This document shows, piece by piece, positions 1 to 4,845 of a stretch of 8,502 nucleotides of DNA. Position numbers and translations under genes: made by a program. The first letter of the stretch is position 1, and each line of letters begins with the position of its first letter. A model generated the notes under the pieces. It saw nothing but the letters and a program-made list of their open reading frames with translations, was not told the origin of the DNA and ran no database searches. This DNA is from an uncultured Mycoplasma sp. (GTDB taxonomy: Bacteria > Bacillota_I > Bacilli_A > RF39 > UBA660), in the NCBI GenBank assembly GCA_947388575.1, contig CANDSI010000035.1, positions 1-8,502 of the forward strand. Reading direction: 5' to 3'.

Positions 1-2
1 TT

Positions 3-56
3 GGTATTGCCACTTCCCAAAAAATTATTATAAACATTGGAACAATTATAGATTGA
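3..56 (+). CDS. 3' end of an upstream gene (partial, probably phage structural)
   Basis: Reading frame 3 is open from the window edge to a TGA at 54-56 and gives GIATSQKIIINIGTIID, a protein-like, beta-prone tail. Only 17 codons are visible, so no family can be named. Its place just before the lysin suggests a tail or baseplate gene, but that is inferred from position only. Frame 2 is also open from position 2 through 151, but its translation before the ATG at 71 (rich in Trp, Tyr and His) looks unlike protein. Confidence 0.35.
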   Translation, partial: GIATSQKIIINIGTIID

Positions 57-70
57 GAGTGATAAGTAAA

Positions 71-151
71 ATGGAAAACGAAGAAGTAATAATTGGTATA
101 ACTGACGAAGAATATGAAGAATTGGAGGAGAAAGATAATGTATCCGATTAA
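71..151 (+). CDS. Small acidic ORF overlapping the lysin start (26 aa)
   Basis: An ATG at 71 opens a 26-codon frame ending in TAA. The product is strongly acidic and contains GITDEEYEEL, which loosely recalls the ITxEEYxxI element of the small XkdX-type phage proteins found near tail and lysis genes; that resemblance is from memory and weak. The 3' end overlaps the lysin gene by 14 bases, and the lysin Shine-Dalgarno lies inside this ORF, which would allow translational coupling. The upstream ribosome site is poor (GAGAG about 11 bases before the ATG). It may be non-coding. Confidence 0.35.
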   Translation: MENEEVIIGITDEEYEELEEKDNVSD

Positions 152-863
152 GTCTGATAAAATAGGAATTACTTGTAAGTTTGGAAAAAGGACTTACACT
201 TATCGTGGAAAAACAATAAGTGATAAACATTATGGTATTGATATAATAGCAATTCCAAATAATCGAAACGAGGAAATCGTAGCTTTTGCCGATGGTGTAG
301 TAACATCACTGCAAAAAACGGGTACTCAGTATGGAATTGGTTGTTATGTAAGAATTAAACATGATAATGGCTATTATACTAAATATTTTCATTTAAAATC
401 TAATTCAATAGTAGTCAATAAAGGTCAAAGAGTTATAAAAGGTCAAAAACTTGGTATAATTGGAACAACAGGACAATCAACAGCAGTACATTTGCATTTT
501 CAAATTGATAAAGGAAGTAATGCTAGTGCAATAGACCCTTATGATTATTTATTTAATGATAAAGAATTTGAGGCTTCAAAACAAGAAGAATACACTAAAG
601 GTAATTACATCACATTAGAAGCTATGAATATCAGAAGTGGTGCAGGAGTTAATTATCCAATCAAAAAAGTAAAAGATATGAGTGTTAATGGACGTAAGCA
701 CGCAACGAGTACAGATTTAAATGCAAATGCAGCATATAAAAAGAATACTGAATTTACAGCTCAAGAGATAATCAAAAATGGTAATGAAGTGTGGGCTAAA
801 AGTCCAAGCGGATATATTTGTTTAAAAGGTGCCAGTGGCAAGGTTTATTGTAAAAAGAAATAG
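138..863 (+). CDS. Phage-type endolysin: M23 (LytM-like) peptidase with C-terminal SH3b domain
   Basis: This 241-aa protein probably cleaves peptide cross-links in peptidoglycan as a zinc metallo-endopeptidase at the end of the phage cycle. The M23 domain spans roughly residues 25-140. Visible zinc and catalytic residues are H31 and D35 in HYGID, H85 in KYFHL, and H118/H120 in VHLHF. A short linker (about 145-158) leads to a bacterial SH3-like wall-binding domain (about 160-241) containing AMNIRSGAG. There is no signal peptide or membrane segment, as expected for a lysin released through a holin; a holin would have to lie upstream of the window. The start at 138 is chosen because GGAGGAG at 124-130 sits 7 bases before it. 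The in-frame ATG at 114 lies upstream of that site and would add 8 residues. An intrinsic terminator follows directly. Confidence 0.85.
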   Translation: MYPIKSDKIGITCKFGKRTYTYRGKTISDKHYGIDIIAIPNNRNEEIVAFADGVVTSLQKTGTQYGIGCYVRIKHDNGYYTKYFHLKSNSIVVNKGQRVIKGQKLGIIGTTGQSTAVHLHFQIDKGSNASAIDPYDYLFNDKEFEASKQEEYTKGNYITLEAMNIRSGAGVNYPIKKVKDMSVNGRKHATSTDLNANAAYKKNTEFTAQEIIKNGNEVWAKSPSGYICLKGASGKVYCKKK

Positions 864-893
864 AGGTTAACTTTAAGAGTTAGCCTCTTTTTT
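862..893 (+). terminator. Intrinsic terminator of the lysin gene
   Basis: GAGGTTAAC (863-871) pairs with GTTAGCCTC (879-887) with one G-U pair, around a 7-base loop, followed by six T. The stem starts at the last base of the lysin stop codon. A short U-rich stretch on the other strand means it may also stop transcripts of the opposing cas8-like remnant. Confidence 0.85.
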
Positions 894-916
894 AGTGTAC
901 TAAAACAGTAAAATTA

Positions 917-1706
917 TTAATTAATGTTATTTTCTATTCTATATATATAATTGCAAAATACTTTTGCATAATCATTAGATATACTAATCGTCAATAATTT
1001 GTGCAACAAAGGATATAATTTTTTTCATTGATAATATATGTCATAACTTCATCAAAAATATTTATAAATTCATCGTTATCTACTAATGTATTAAATTTAG
1101 TCAGTGTTTCTAAAGATTTATTATTATTATTATTATTTATCTTTTGTAATATTTTTTTGTAATAAAGTACGTCTGGTAATTACTGCTTGTTTTTTGATTA
1201 TCATTTCTATCTCAGAAATATTTTTATCAAAATTTTTAAGAATATTATATAAAGTAATGTATAATCTGTTTTTACCATTTTCAGAATTTTCATCACTATT
1301 TAACTTTGTTAAAACATTAAAATCATAATTTGCATTTATAAACATAAATTGCAATATATTGTCACTAAAATGTAAAAAACCAACGGGCATACAAGCGAAT
1401 ATAAAATTGCAAAGAGGGCATATATATTTAGCTCTAAAATTCCAATAATTACTATTTTTTCTTAACGCATCTTCACCAAATCCGTTAAGAAATGAAAATG
1501 TCTTTTTATCATCATTATTCATTGATGAATCACAACAAGCACAATAATAAGTTATATTTTTTTATTAGTGCTTTAAAATATAAGTCCGTTAAGTCAGCAT
1601 TATTTTTTAAATTTTCATCTTCACATAAAATTTTATAGAAGCCAAGAATTCCTGCGCTTAAATAAAAATCACCTAATTGTAATTTTATATTATTATCGTA
1701 TTTCAT
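917..1706 (-). pseudogene. Frameshifted Cas8b1/Cst1-like gene (N-terminal part, CXXC-CXXC)
   Basis: The gene starts at the ATG at 1706-1704 behind AAAGGATT, 10 bases after the preceding gene. The first segment (58 codons, to TGA 1530) contains LQLGDFYLSAGILGFYKIL, resembling the N-terminus of type I-B Cas8b1/Cst1 proteins as I remember them. Removing one base from the A7 run near 1560 joins it to a second frame reading YYCACCDSS, then FLNGFGEDALRK and YICPLCNFIFACMPVGF, which gives the paired CXXC motifs that name the Cst1 family. That frame stops at 1133, but one base lost near GTAATTACC (about 1178) leads into LPDVLYYKKILQKI, then an Asn run from an (AAT)n tract, and NKSLETLTKFNTLV. A third shift near 1010 gives SISNDYAKVFCNYIY before TAA at 917. 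The reconstructed length is about 263 aa, against roughly 500 for Cst1 from memory, so the gene looks both broken and C-terminally short. The family call is by motif recognition only. No other cas gene or CRISPR array is visible. Confidence 0.5.
1119..1138. repeat. (TTA)n / (AAT)n trinucleotide tract
   Basis: About six TTA units lie inside the cas8-like remnant and encode an Asn run in the reconstructed frame. Unit changes would not shift the frame, so this tract is not itself the cause of the frameshifts. Confidence 0.7.
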
Positions 1707-1716
1707 ATTTAATCCT

Positions 1717-2328
1717 TTAAAAATTTGCTTTTAGAAGTATAGCTTCCCAAACTTCTTTTTCTTTATCTTCTCTAAAATTTTCATTTTCTTCATATAATTT
1801 GCCTGATTCTTCGTCTGATAAATTACTATCCCAATATTCTAAAGTTCCTTGCATGATATCATAAGCAATATCAAGATAAATTTCACTAATGTTGTTTAAA
1901 AAGTTATTTAATTCATCATCGTTGTTTGGATGCATTTGATAAAAAATTCTAGTATATGTATCTTCAACGCAAAGATTTATACTATGTAAAGCATTCTCGA
2001 AATCATCTATTTTACATTTTTCAAAAATTTTAGCTAAATCAACTATTTTTATTGTTCCGACATCATTTAGTTTTTCTAAAGTAAAATCAATAATTTGATT
2101 TAAATCTTTATTATGCTTTTGCATTTCTATATTTAATCTTTCTATTTTATCATTATTACTAGCTATAAAAAAATTTTTTTCGTTATAAATGTTTAAATAT
2201 TGATTCTCTTCAGATATATTCATTTTTTGCGCCCACGAGTTAGGCATAGTTAATCTATATTTCAGCGTATTTTTAGATGCACATCCACCAGATTTAGTTA
2301 TTGAAATTTTAACTTTTCTTTTTTCCAT
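1717..2328 (-). CDS. Unrecognised protein with AbrB-like N-terminal domain (203 aa)
   Basis: Residues 1-55 (KVKISITKSGGCASKNTLKY, then RLTMPNSWAQKMNISEENQY and LNIYNEKNFFIASN) follow the beta-rich pattern of AbrB/MazE-type DNA-binding domains: an 'I-x-K-S-G' start, an 'R-L-x-M-P-x-S-W' core, and a closing strand. The rest (about 60-203) is mostly helical and acidic and matches nothing I know. The protein could be an autoregulator with an attached effector-binding part, or an antitoxin-like protein. The ATG at 2328 is preferred over the GTG at 2340: it starts 2 bases after the stop of the 73-aa gene, with GGGA in front, indicating translational coupling. The cas8-like remnant follows after 10 bases, so the three form one operon. 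Function unknown. Confidence 0.6.
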   Translation of the reverse strand: MEKRKVKISITKSGGCASKNTLKYRLTMPNSWAQKMNISEENQYLNIYNEKNFFIASNNDKIERLNIEMQKHNKDLNQIIDFTLEKLNDVGTIKIVDLAKIFEKCKIDDFENALHSINLCVEDTYTRIFYQMHPNNDDELNNFLNNISEIYLDIAYDIMQGTLEYWDSNLSDEESGKLYEENENFREDKEKEVWEAILLKANF

Positions 2329-2330
2329 AA

Positions 2331-2552
2331 TTAATCCCACATTTCTTCACGTTCTTTTTTACATTCTAACTCTATCTTAACACCATTTAAAATAGCGTTA
2401 TATAATTCATTACTTATTATTTCTTCTTCACGGTTTTTTCTATTTTCAAATCCAAATTCTTCATCTAAATCGCTATCAATAATATTTAGCGCTTTTTCAT
2501 GGCTATACCCTAAATCCTCTATTTCTTTTAATAAATCTAAACTTGTTTTCAT
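2331..2552 (-). CDS. Small acidic helical protein, first gene of the accessory operon (73 aa)
   Basis: The ATG at 2552 lies about 8 bases behind GAAGGAA (2561-2567), a good ribosome site, and a strong promoter lies just upstream. The product is highly charged and predicted helical throughout; residues 5-25 (LDLLKEIEDLGYSHEKALNI) recall a short UBA-like helical bundle, but that is weak. No membrane segment or cysteine cluster is present (one Cys near residue 64). Its stop is 2 bases from the ATG of the AbrB-like gene, so the two products are probably made together and may interact. I do not recognise the family; a small toxin or antitoxin partner is one possibility. Confidence 0.6.
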   Translation of the reverse strand: MKTSLDLLKEIEDLGYSHEKALNIIDSDLDEEFGFENRKNREEEIISNELYNAILNGVKIELECKKEREEMWD

Positions 2553-2585
2553 TTAAAATTCCTTCTTTCTCTCACTTACAAATTA

Positions 2586-2614
2586 ATTATAGCATAATGG
2601 AGCCCATTAGTCAA
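2586..2614 (-). promoter_or_regulatory. Promoter of the accessory operon
   Basis: On the - strand TTGACT (2614-2609), a 17-base spacer and TATAAT (2591-2586) form a near-consensus sigma-A promoter, with an additional TGC before the -10 (extended -10). The start point would fall near 2579, leaving about 27 bases before the ATG at 2552. Confidence 0.8.
2595..2609. promoter_or_regulatory. Palindromic operator candidate between -35 and -10
   Basis: TAATGG-AGC-CCATTA is a perfect 6+3+6 inverted repeat lying in the promoter spacer and touching the -35 box. A dimeric repressor bound here would block RNA polymerase. The AbrB-like second gene of the operon is the obvious candidate for autorepression, but a phage repressor from elsewhere is equally possible. 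Confidence 0.5.
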
Positions 2615-2626
2615 GTAGGAACTAAA

Positions 2627-2646
2627 GAAAACTTAAAAAAGTTTTC
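2627..2646. repeat. 8-bp inverted repeat upstream of the accessory promoter
   Basis: GAAAACTT and AAGTTTTC flank AAAA. Read on the - strand it lies downstream of the HNH gene and is followed only by TTTAG, so it is at best a weak terminator for that gene. It also lies just upstream of the accessory-operon -35 box and could be a second regulator site. Confidence 0.4.
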
Positions 2647-2695
2647 GTATATATATATATTATAAGGATAGATGGACTCATATTTTTAAAAAATA

Positions 2696-3142
2696 TCATA
2701 AATAATTCCTTTTAAAAATTTCCAAAAAATCCAAATCAGGATATACTTCATTAAACTTTAATTGCGCCTGTTGATGCCAATAATCATTAAATTCAGTATC
2801 TTCTTGATACTTCTCGTGGCAATTTAAACACAATCTAAGACATAACCCATATTTCATAGAATTAGTTCTATTTCGTCCTCTAAACACTTCATGCCATGTT
2901 AAATTAGTAGTAGAAGGGCACATACAGCATTTATTTGATGAAGTTAATATACTAAATCTATTTCTTTCTAATTTCGCCAATTTTTTAGATTTTTGACGCG
3001 ATTTAATAGAAGTATGACAAGTTGTCATATCTTTATATTCTTTATAGTTGCAATTATTACATTCTGATATTTTTATTATTTTGTTTTTTCTTTTGCAAAA
3101 CAAAGTTCTATCTAATTTCTGCTTTAAGTTTTTACAATTCAT
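2696..3142 (-). CDS. Phage-type zinc-ribbon / HNH-like protein (148 aa)
   Basis: The layout is that of a protein common in Firmicutes prophages. An N-terminal zinc ribbon has C3, C16, C28 and C31, followed by a basic helix (about 45-62) and an HNH/ββα-metal-like core. The core shows C72 and C75 in CCMC, H84 in TWHEVFRGRNR, N91, then LCLNCHEKY with C105, C108 and H109. The tail ends in FLEIFKRNYL, typical of this group. It may nick or cut DNA during phage recombination or packaging; the exact role is not known to me. The ATG at 3142 lacks a clear Shine-Dalgarno and sits inside a palindrome, so its expression may be repressed or low. The stop is TGA, which supports standard code use. It appears to be a single-gene transcript; a poor TTGAAA/TAATAT promoter can be drawn upstream. 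Confidence 0.75.
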   Translation of the reverse strand: MNCKNLKQKLDRTLFCKRKNKIIKISECNNCNYKEYKDMTTCHTSIKSRQKSKKLAKLERNRFSILTSSNKCCMCPSTTNLTWHEVFRGRNRTNSMKYGLCLRLCLNCHEKYQEDTEFNDYWHQQAQLKFNEVYPDLDFLEIFKRNYL

Positions 3143-3164
3143 GTTACTTAAATTTACGTAACAT
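3141..3164. promoter_or_regulatory. 24-bp imperfect palindrome over the HNH start codon
   Basis: ATGTTACTTAAA and TTTACGTAACAT are inverse copies with one mismatched pair, centred between 3152 and 3153. The site includes the HNH start codon. It fits a dimeric regulator or a recombination accessory protein. Confidence 0.5.
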
Positions 3165-3175
3165 TTTACGTAACA
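3153..3175. repeat. Two TTTACGTAACA direct repeats, 12-bp period
   Basis: Identical 11-base copies occur at 3153-3163 and 3165-3175, each containing the palindrome TTACGTAA. A third, degenerate copy in inverse orientation forms the other half of the palindrome at 3141-3152. They lie about 105-125 bases from the putative att core, a distance at which arm-type integrase or excisionase sites occur. Confidence 0.55.
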
Positions 3176-3238
3176 AAAAATAAATATTATCTATTTTTTA
3201 AGATATTTCAAAATAAGTAATTGCCCTAAAATAGGCAC

Positions 3239-3266
3239 TTTACAATACTATAAAACATGTTATAAT
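3239..3266 (+). promoter_or_regulatory. Promoter pointing across the att site
   Basis: TTTACA (3239-3244), a 16-base spacer and TATAAT (3261-3266) form a good sigma-A-type promoter with a start near 3273. In the integrated state it could only produce a transcript of about 65 bases that runs through the tRNA remnant and stops at the terminator ending near 3336. No ORF follows. Confidence 0.6.
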
Positions 3267-3278
3267 ATGTATAGAGGC

Positions 3279-3297
3279 AGTCCCGTACTGGTCACCA
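3279..3297 (+). other. attR core: tRNA 3'-end scar
   Basis: AGTCCCGTACTGGTCACCA reads as the end of a tRNA gene: last T-loop bases AGT, T-stem half CCCGT, acceptor half ACTGGTC, discriminator A, then encoded CCA. The matching 5' acceptor (GACCAGT), D-arm and anticodon arm are absent upstream, and bases before 3279 do not fit a T-loop. This is what integration into a tRNA 3' end leaves at the distal side. The parent tRNA cannot be identified with certainty; a 5' GAC start with discriminator A would suit tRNA-Lys. Confidence 0.65.
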
Positions 3298-3308
3298 AAA
3301 TTGTGTTG

Positions 3309-3336
3309 AAACTCGAGAATAATTTCGAGTTTTTTT
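3309..3336 (+). terminator. Intrinsic terminator, probably of the original tRNA gene
   Basis: AAACTCGA (3309-3316) pairs with TCGAGTTT (3325-3332), and the stem can extend two pairs inward, leaving a loop of four. The T run lies at 3330-3336. It lies 12 bases beyond the tRNA CCA end, as expected for the host tRNA's own terminator. Confidence 0.85.
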
Positions 3337-3343
3337 CTTTAAT

Positions 3344-3372
3344 AAAAAAGCTTACTTTTCAATAAAGTAAGC
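3344..3372 (-). terminator. Intrinsic terminator overlapping the vanY-like stop codon
   Basis: On the - strand GCTTACTTT and AAAGTAAGC form a perfect 9-bp stem around ATTGA, followed by six T. The stem is made from the last codons (AYFIEK) and the TAA stop of the carboxypeptidase gene, so coding sequence and terminator are shared. Confidence 0.85.
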
Positions 3373-4311
3373 ATAATATTCATCAAATGTTATATTATTG
3401 TCGTGAATGTAAGTAGCTGCTTCAATACCAACATAGTGATAGTGCCAAGCTTCTTCTTTGAAACCTGTTATATTTTCTTTGCCTTCTTGATATCTTTCAA
3501 TAAAACCAAATTTGTAAGAATTATTTTGGAGCCATATATGAGCTGGCGAGTTTTTAAAATTTGAAGTTGTTGTGTTTTCTTTACTAAAAATATCTATTGA
3601 CAAACCAGTTTGATGTTCAGAATGTCCTGGACGAGCAGCGATAGAATCAGCATAAGTAGTACCATTACGATTTTTATAAGAATCATAAACATTTACTTGA
3701 GATTCATAGGTACGATAGCTAGAATTCATTATTAAATATATATCTTCAATTTTAGCTTGGTTCCACATATCTACGAAAGCGTCATAAGCAATTTTTTGAA
3801 GTTTATGATTATCACCATAGTAGTATTTGTTACTTACAGTTTTTAAATTATTAGGTTCAAAGTCTTCGCTTAATTTATGATATTTATTAATTAGCATTAA
3901 TTCATTTAGAGAAGTATCAGTTTCAATATCGTGATCATAATAGGCATAGTCTCGGTTAACATTTATTAAAGAAATAACCTCCTTAGGAGAAATGCTAGGA
4001 TTTTCTTTATTGTAAGCTATATATCTTGATAAGTTTTTATTTAAATAATATTGTTCTTTAAGTAAAGATAATAGAAATTCGTTTTTTGGACTATTTAAAA
4101 GATTTTTGATGGTATCTTCATTTGTTTTTTCTTCAAGTAATTTGATATCTTCTTTGGAATAACCAATATTTAAAAGTTTATATTCATTTGTTTTTTTATA
4201 TTCTATTTTAGCACGTATTTTGTTAAATGAATAAATACCAATACAACTAAAAATAATAAGAATTAAAGCAATCCATACTTGTTTTTTGATTTTTAATTTA
4301 GTTTTTTTCAA
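3352..4311 (-). CDS. VanY-type D-alanyl-D-alanine carboxypeptidase (peptidase M15B), membrane anchored
   Basis: The 319-aa product has one N-terminal membrane helix (about 12-29, VWIALILIIFSCIGIYSF) after a Lys-rich cytoplasmic start, so the enzyme domain lies outside the membrane. It would trim the terminal D-Ala from peptidoglycan stem peptides using zinc. The M15B motifs are all present: SSYRTYESQ with R200, GHSEHQTGLSID with zinc ligands H233 and D240, and EAWHYHYVG with general base E287 and ligand H290. A helical region (about 40-160) separates anchor and catalytic domain. The start is put at the TTG at 4311 because AAGGTGA just upstream is the ribosome site; the GTG at 4320 lies within it and would add three residues. 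Vancomycin resistance is not implied: no vanRSHAX genes are nearby and such proteins are common wall-maintenance enzymes. Confidence 0.88.
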   Translation of the reverse strand: MKKTKLKIKKQVWIALILIIFSCIGIYSFNKIRAKIEYKKTNEYKLLNIGYSKEDIKLLEEKTNEDTIKNLLNSPKNEFLLSLLKEQYYLNKNLSRYIAYNKENPSISPKEVISLINVNRDYAYYDHDIETDTSLNELMLINKYHKLSEDFEPNNLKTVSNKYYYGDNHKLQKIAYDAFVDMWNQAKIEDIYLIMNSSYRTYESQVNVYDSYKNRNGTTYADSIAARPGHSEHQTGLSIDIFSKENTTTSNFKNSPAHIWLQNNSYKFGFIERYQEGKENITGFKEEAWHYHYVGIEAATYIHDNNITFDEYYAYFIEK

Positions 4312-4329
4312 AATAATCACCTTATATAT

Positions 4330-4358
4330 ATTATAACCATAAAAATAATATTTGACAA
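4330..4358 (-). promoter_or_regulatory. Promoter of the carboxypeptidase gene
   Basis: On the - strand TTGTCA (4358-4353), 17 bases and TATAAT (4335-4330) lie just upstream of the ribosome site. The -35 box overlaps the -35 of the divergent promoter. Confidence 0.75.
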
Positions 4359-4380
4359 ATTAAATTAGTCATTGTAAAAT
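4352..4380 (+). promoter_or_regulatory. Divergent promoter of the 119-aa gene
   Basis: TTGACA (4352-4357), a 17-base spacer and TAAAAT (4375-4380) are close to consensus, with a start near 4387. The palindromic core TTTGACAAA (4351-4359) supplies the -35 for both directions. Confidence 0.75.
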
Positions 4381-4408
4381 TGATTTGTAAAGTAATAGGG
4401 TGGTAAAA

Positions 4409-4768
4409 GTGGAAAATAATAAAGTTATTCTTAGTCATTGTCCTAATTTTGACAGAATTGTTAATACTGATTTTTTAGAAGATGATAACTTATCTTTACA
4501 GTTGGTAAAGATATATCGTGATTTTATTTTTAAAATTGATATTAATAATGGAGAAGATATTGATAAAATTAAAATTTTAGATATGACAATGGGAAAATAT
4601 GTTGATGATTACTTTTTTCGCAAAACTTTACAAAAAGAAATTTTTAGAATGAAAGTGAAAAATAAAAATGGAGATCCTGTACGCACCATTGTCGATGCAA
4701 TTATTAATATTTATAAACAAACTATGGAAGATCAAACAAGAAAAATATATATATCTAGATGGATTTAA
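4409..4768 (+). CDS. Hypothetical protein, 119 aa, unrecognised
   Basis: I do not recognise this family. The product has no signal peptide or membrane helix and is probably cytosolic. Its middle (about 30-60) is acidic with alternating Asp/Ile, and its second half (about 62-119) is basic and helical with Arg/Lys-rich stretches, ending in RKIYISRWI. The start GTG at 4409 is preferred because AGGGTGG (4397-4403) lies 5 bases upstream; the GTG at 4400 is part of that site. The gene has its own promoter and terminator, so it is a single-gene unit between the carboxypeptidase and rnc. It is not the small IreB protein found in many Firmicutes: sequence and length differ. Confidence 0.7.
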   Translation: MENNKVILSHCPNFDRIVNTDFLEDDNLSLQLVKIYRDFIFKIDINNGEDIDKIKILDMTMGKYVDDYFFRKTLQKEIFRMKVKNKNGDPVRTIVDAIINIYKQTMEDQTRKIYISRWI

Positions 4769-4770
4769 TT

Positions 4771-4802
4771 AAAATAGACAATAGCTGTTTATTTTTTTTT
4801 TT
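4771..4802 (+). terminator. Intrinsic terminator after the 119-aa gene
   Basis: AATAGACA (4773-4780) pairs with TGTTTATT (4786-4793), with one G-U pair and a loop of five, extendable by two A-T pairs. A run of about eleven T follows. Confidence 0.8.
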
Positions 4803-4807
4803 CTTTT

Positions 4808-4816
4808 TGTTATAAT
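4808..4816 (+). promoter_or_regulatory. Extended -10 promoter of rnc-smc
   Basis: TGTTATAAT matches the extended -10 consensus (TGnTATAAT) and lies 29 bases before the rnc ATG. No good -35 is visible, since the region upstream is the T run of the preceding terminator; an extended -10 can compensate. Confidence 0.65.
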
Positions 4817-4845
4817 TATATAGAATAAAGAAACGAGTGAGATAT

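Larger units (their letters stand above)
1..3297. mobile_element. Right end of an integrated prophage (left end outside window)
   Basis: This stretch holds a signal-less M23/SH3b lysin with an intrinsic terminator, a self-contained opposite-strand accessory operon, a phage-type zinc-ribbon/HNH protein, and finally a 19-base tRNA 3' end without a tRNA body. That order (lysis gene, accessory genes, att site) is typical of the right arm of temperate Firmicutes phages. Beyond 3297 the genes are housekeeping. No capsid, portal, terminase or integrase gene is visible, so an integrative element other than a phage is not excluded. The boundary at the CCA end is inferred from the tRNA scar. Confidence 0.7.

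Noticed and set aside
1104..1328. 74-aa + strand ORF
   Set aside because: It is antisense to the cas8-like remnant, has low-complexity Phe/Tyr/Ile content, no ribosome site and no recognisable feature.
3200..3297. Complete tRNA gene
   Set aside because: Only the last 19 bases fit. There is no 5' acceptor GACCAGT, D-arm or anticodon arm upstream; a promoter occupies that space.
900..3300. CRISPR array
   Set aside because: Searched for because of the Cas8-like remnant. No regularly spaced repeats of 25-40 bases with unique spacers are present; the only repeats are the 12-bp-period boxes at 3153-3175 and a trinucleotide tract.
3352..4311. Vancomycin-resistance gene
   Set aside because: The domain is VanY-like, but no vanR, vanS, vanH, vanA or vanX partner is nearby; an ordinary wall carboxypeptidase is the simpler reading.
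4409..4768. IreB/UPF0297 family
   Set aside because: Considered because of its position near housekeeping genes and its small size, but the sequence does not resemble IreB and is about 30 residues longer.
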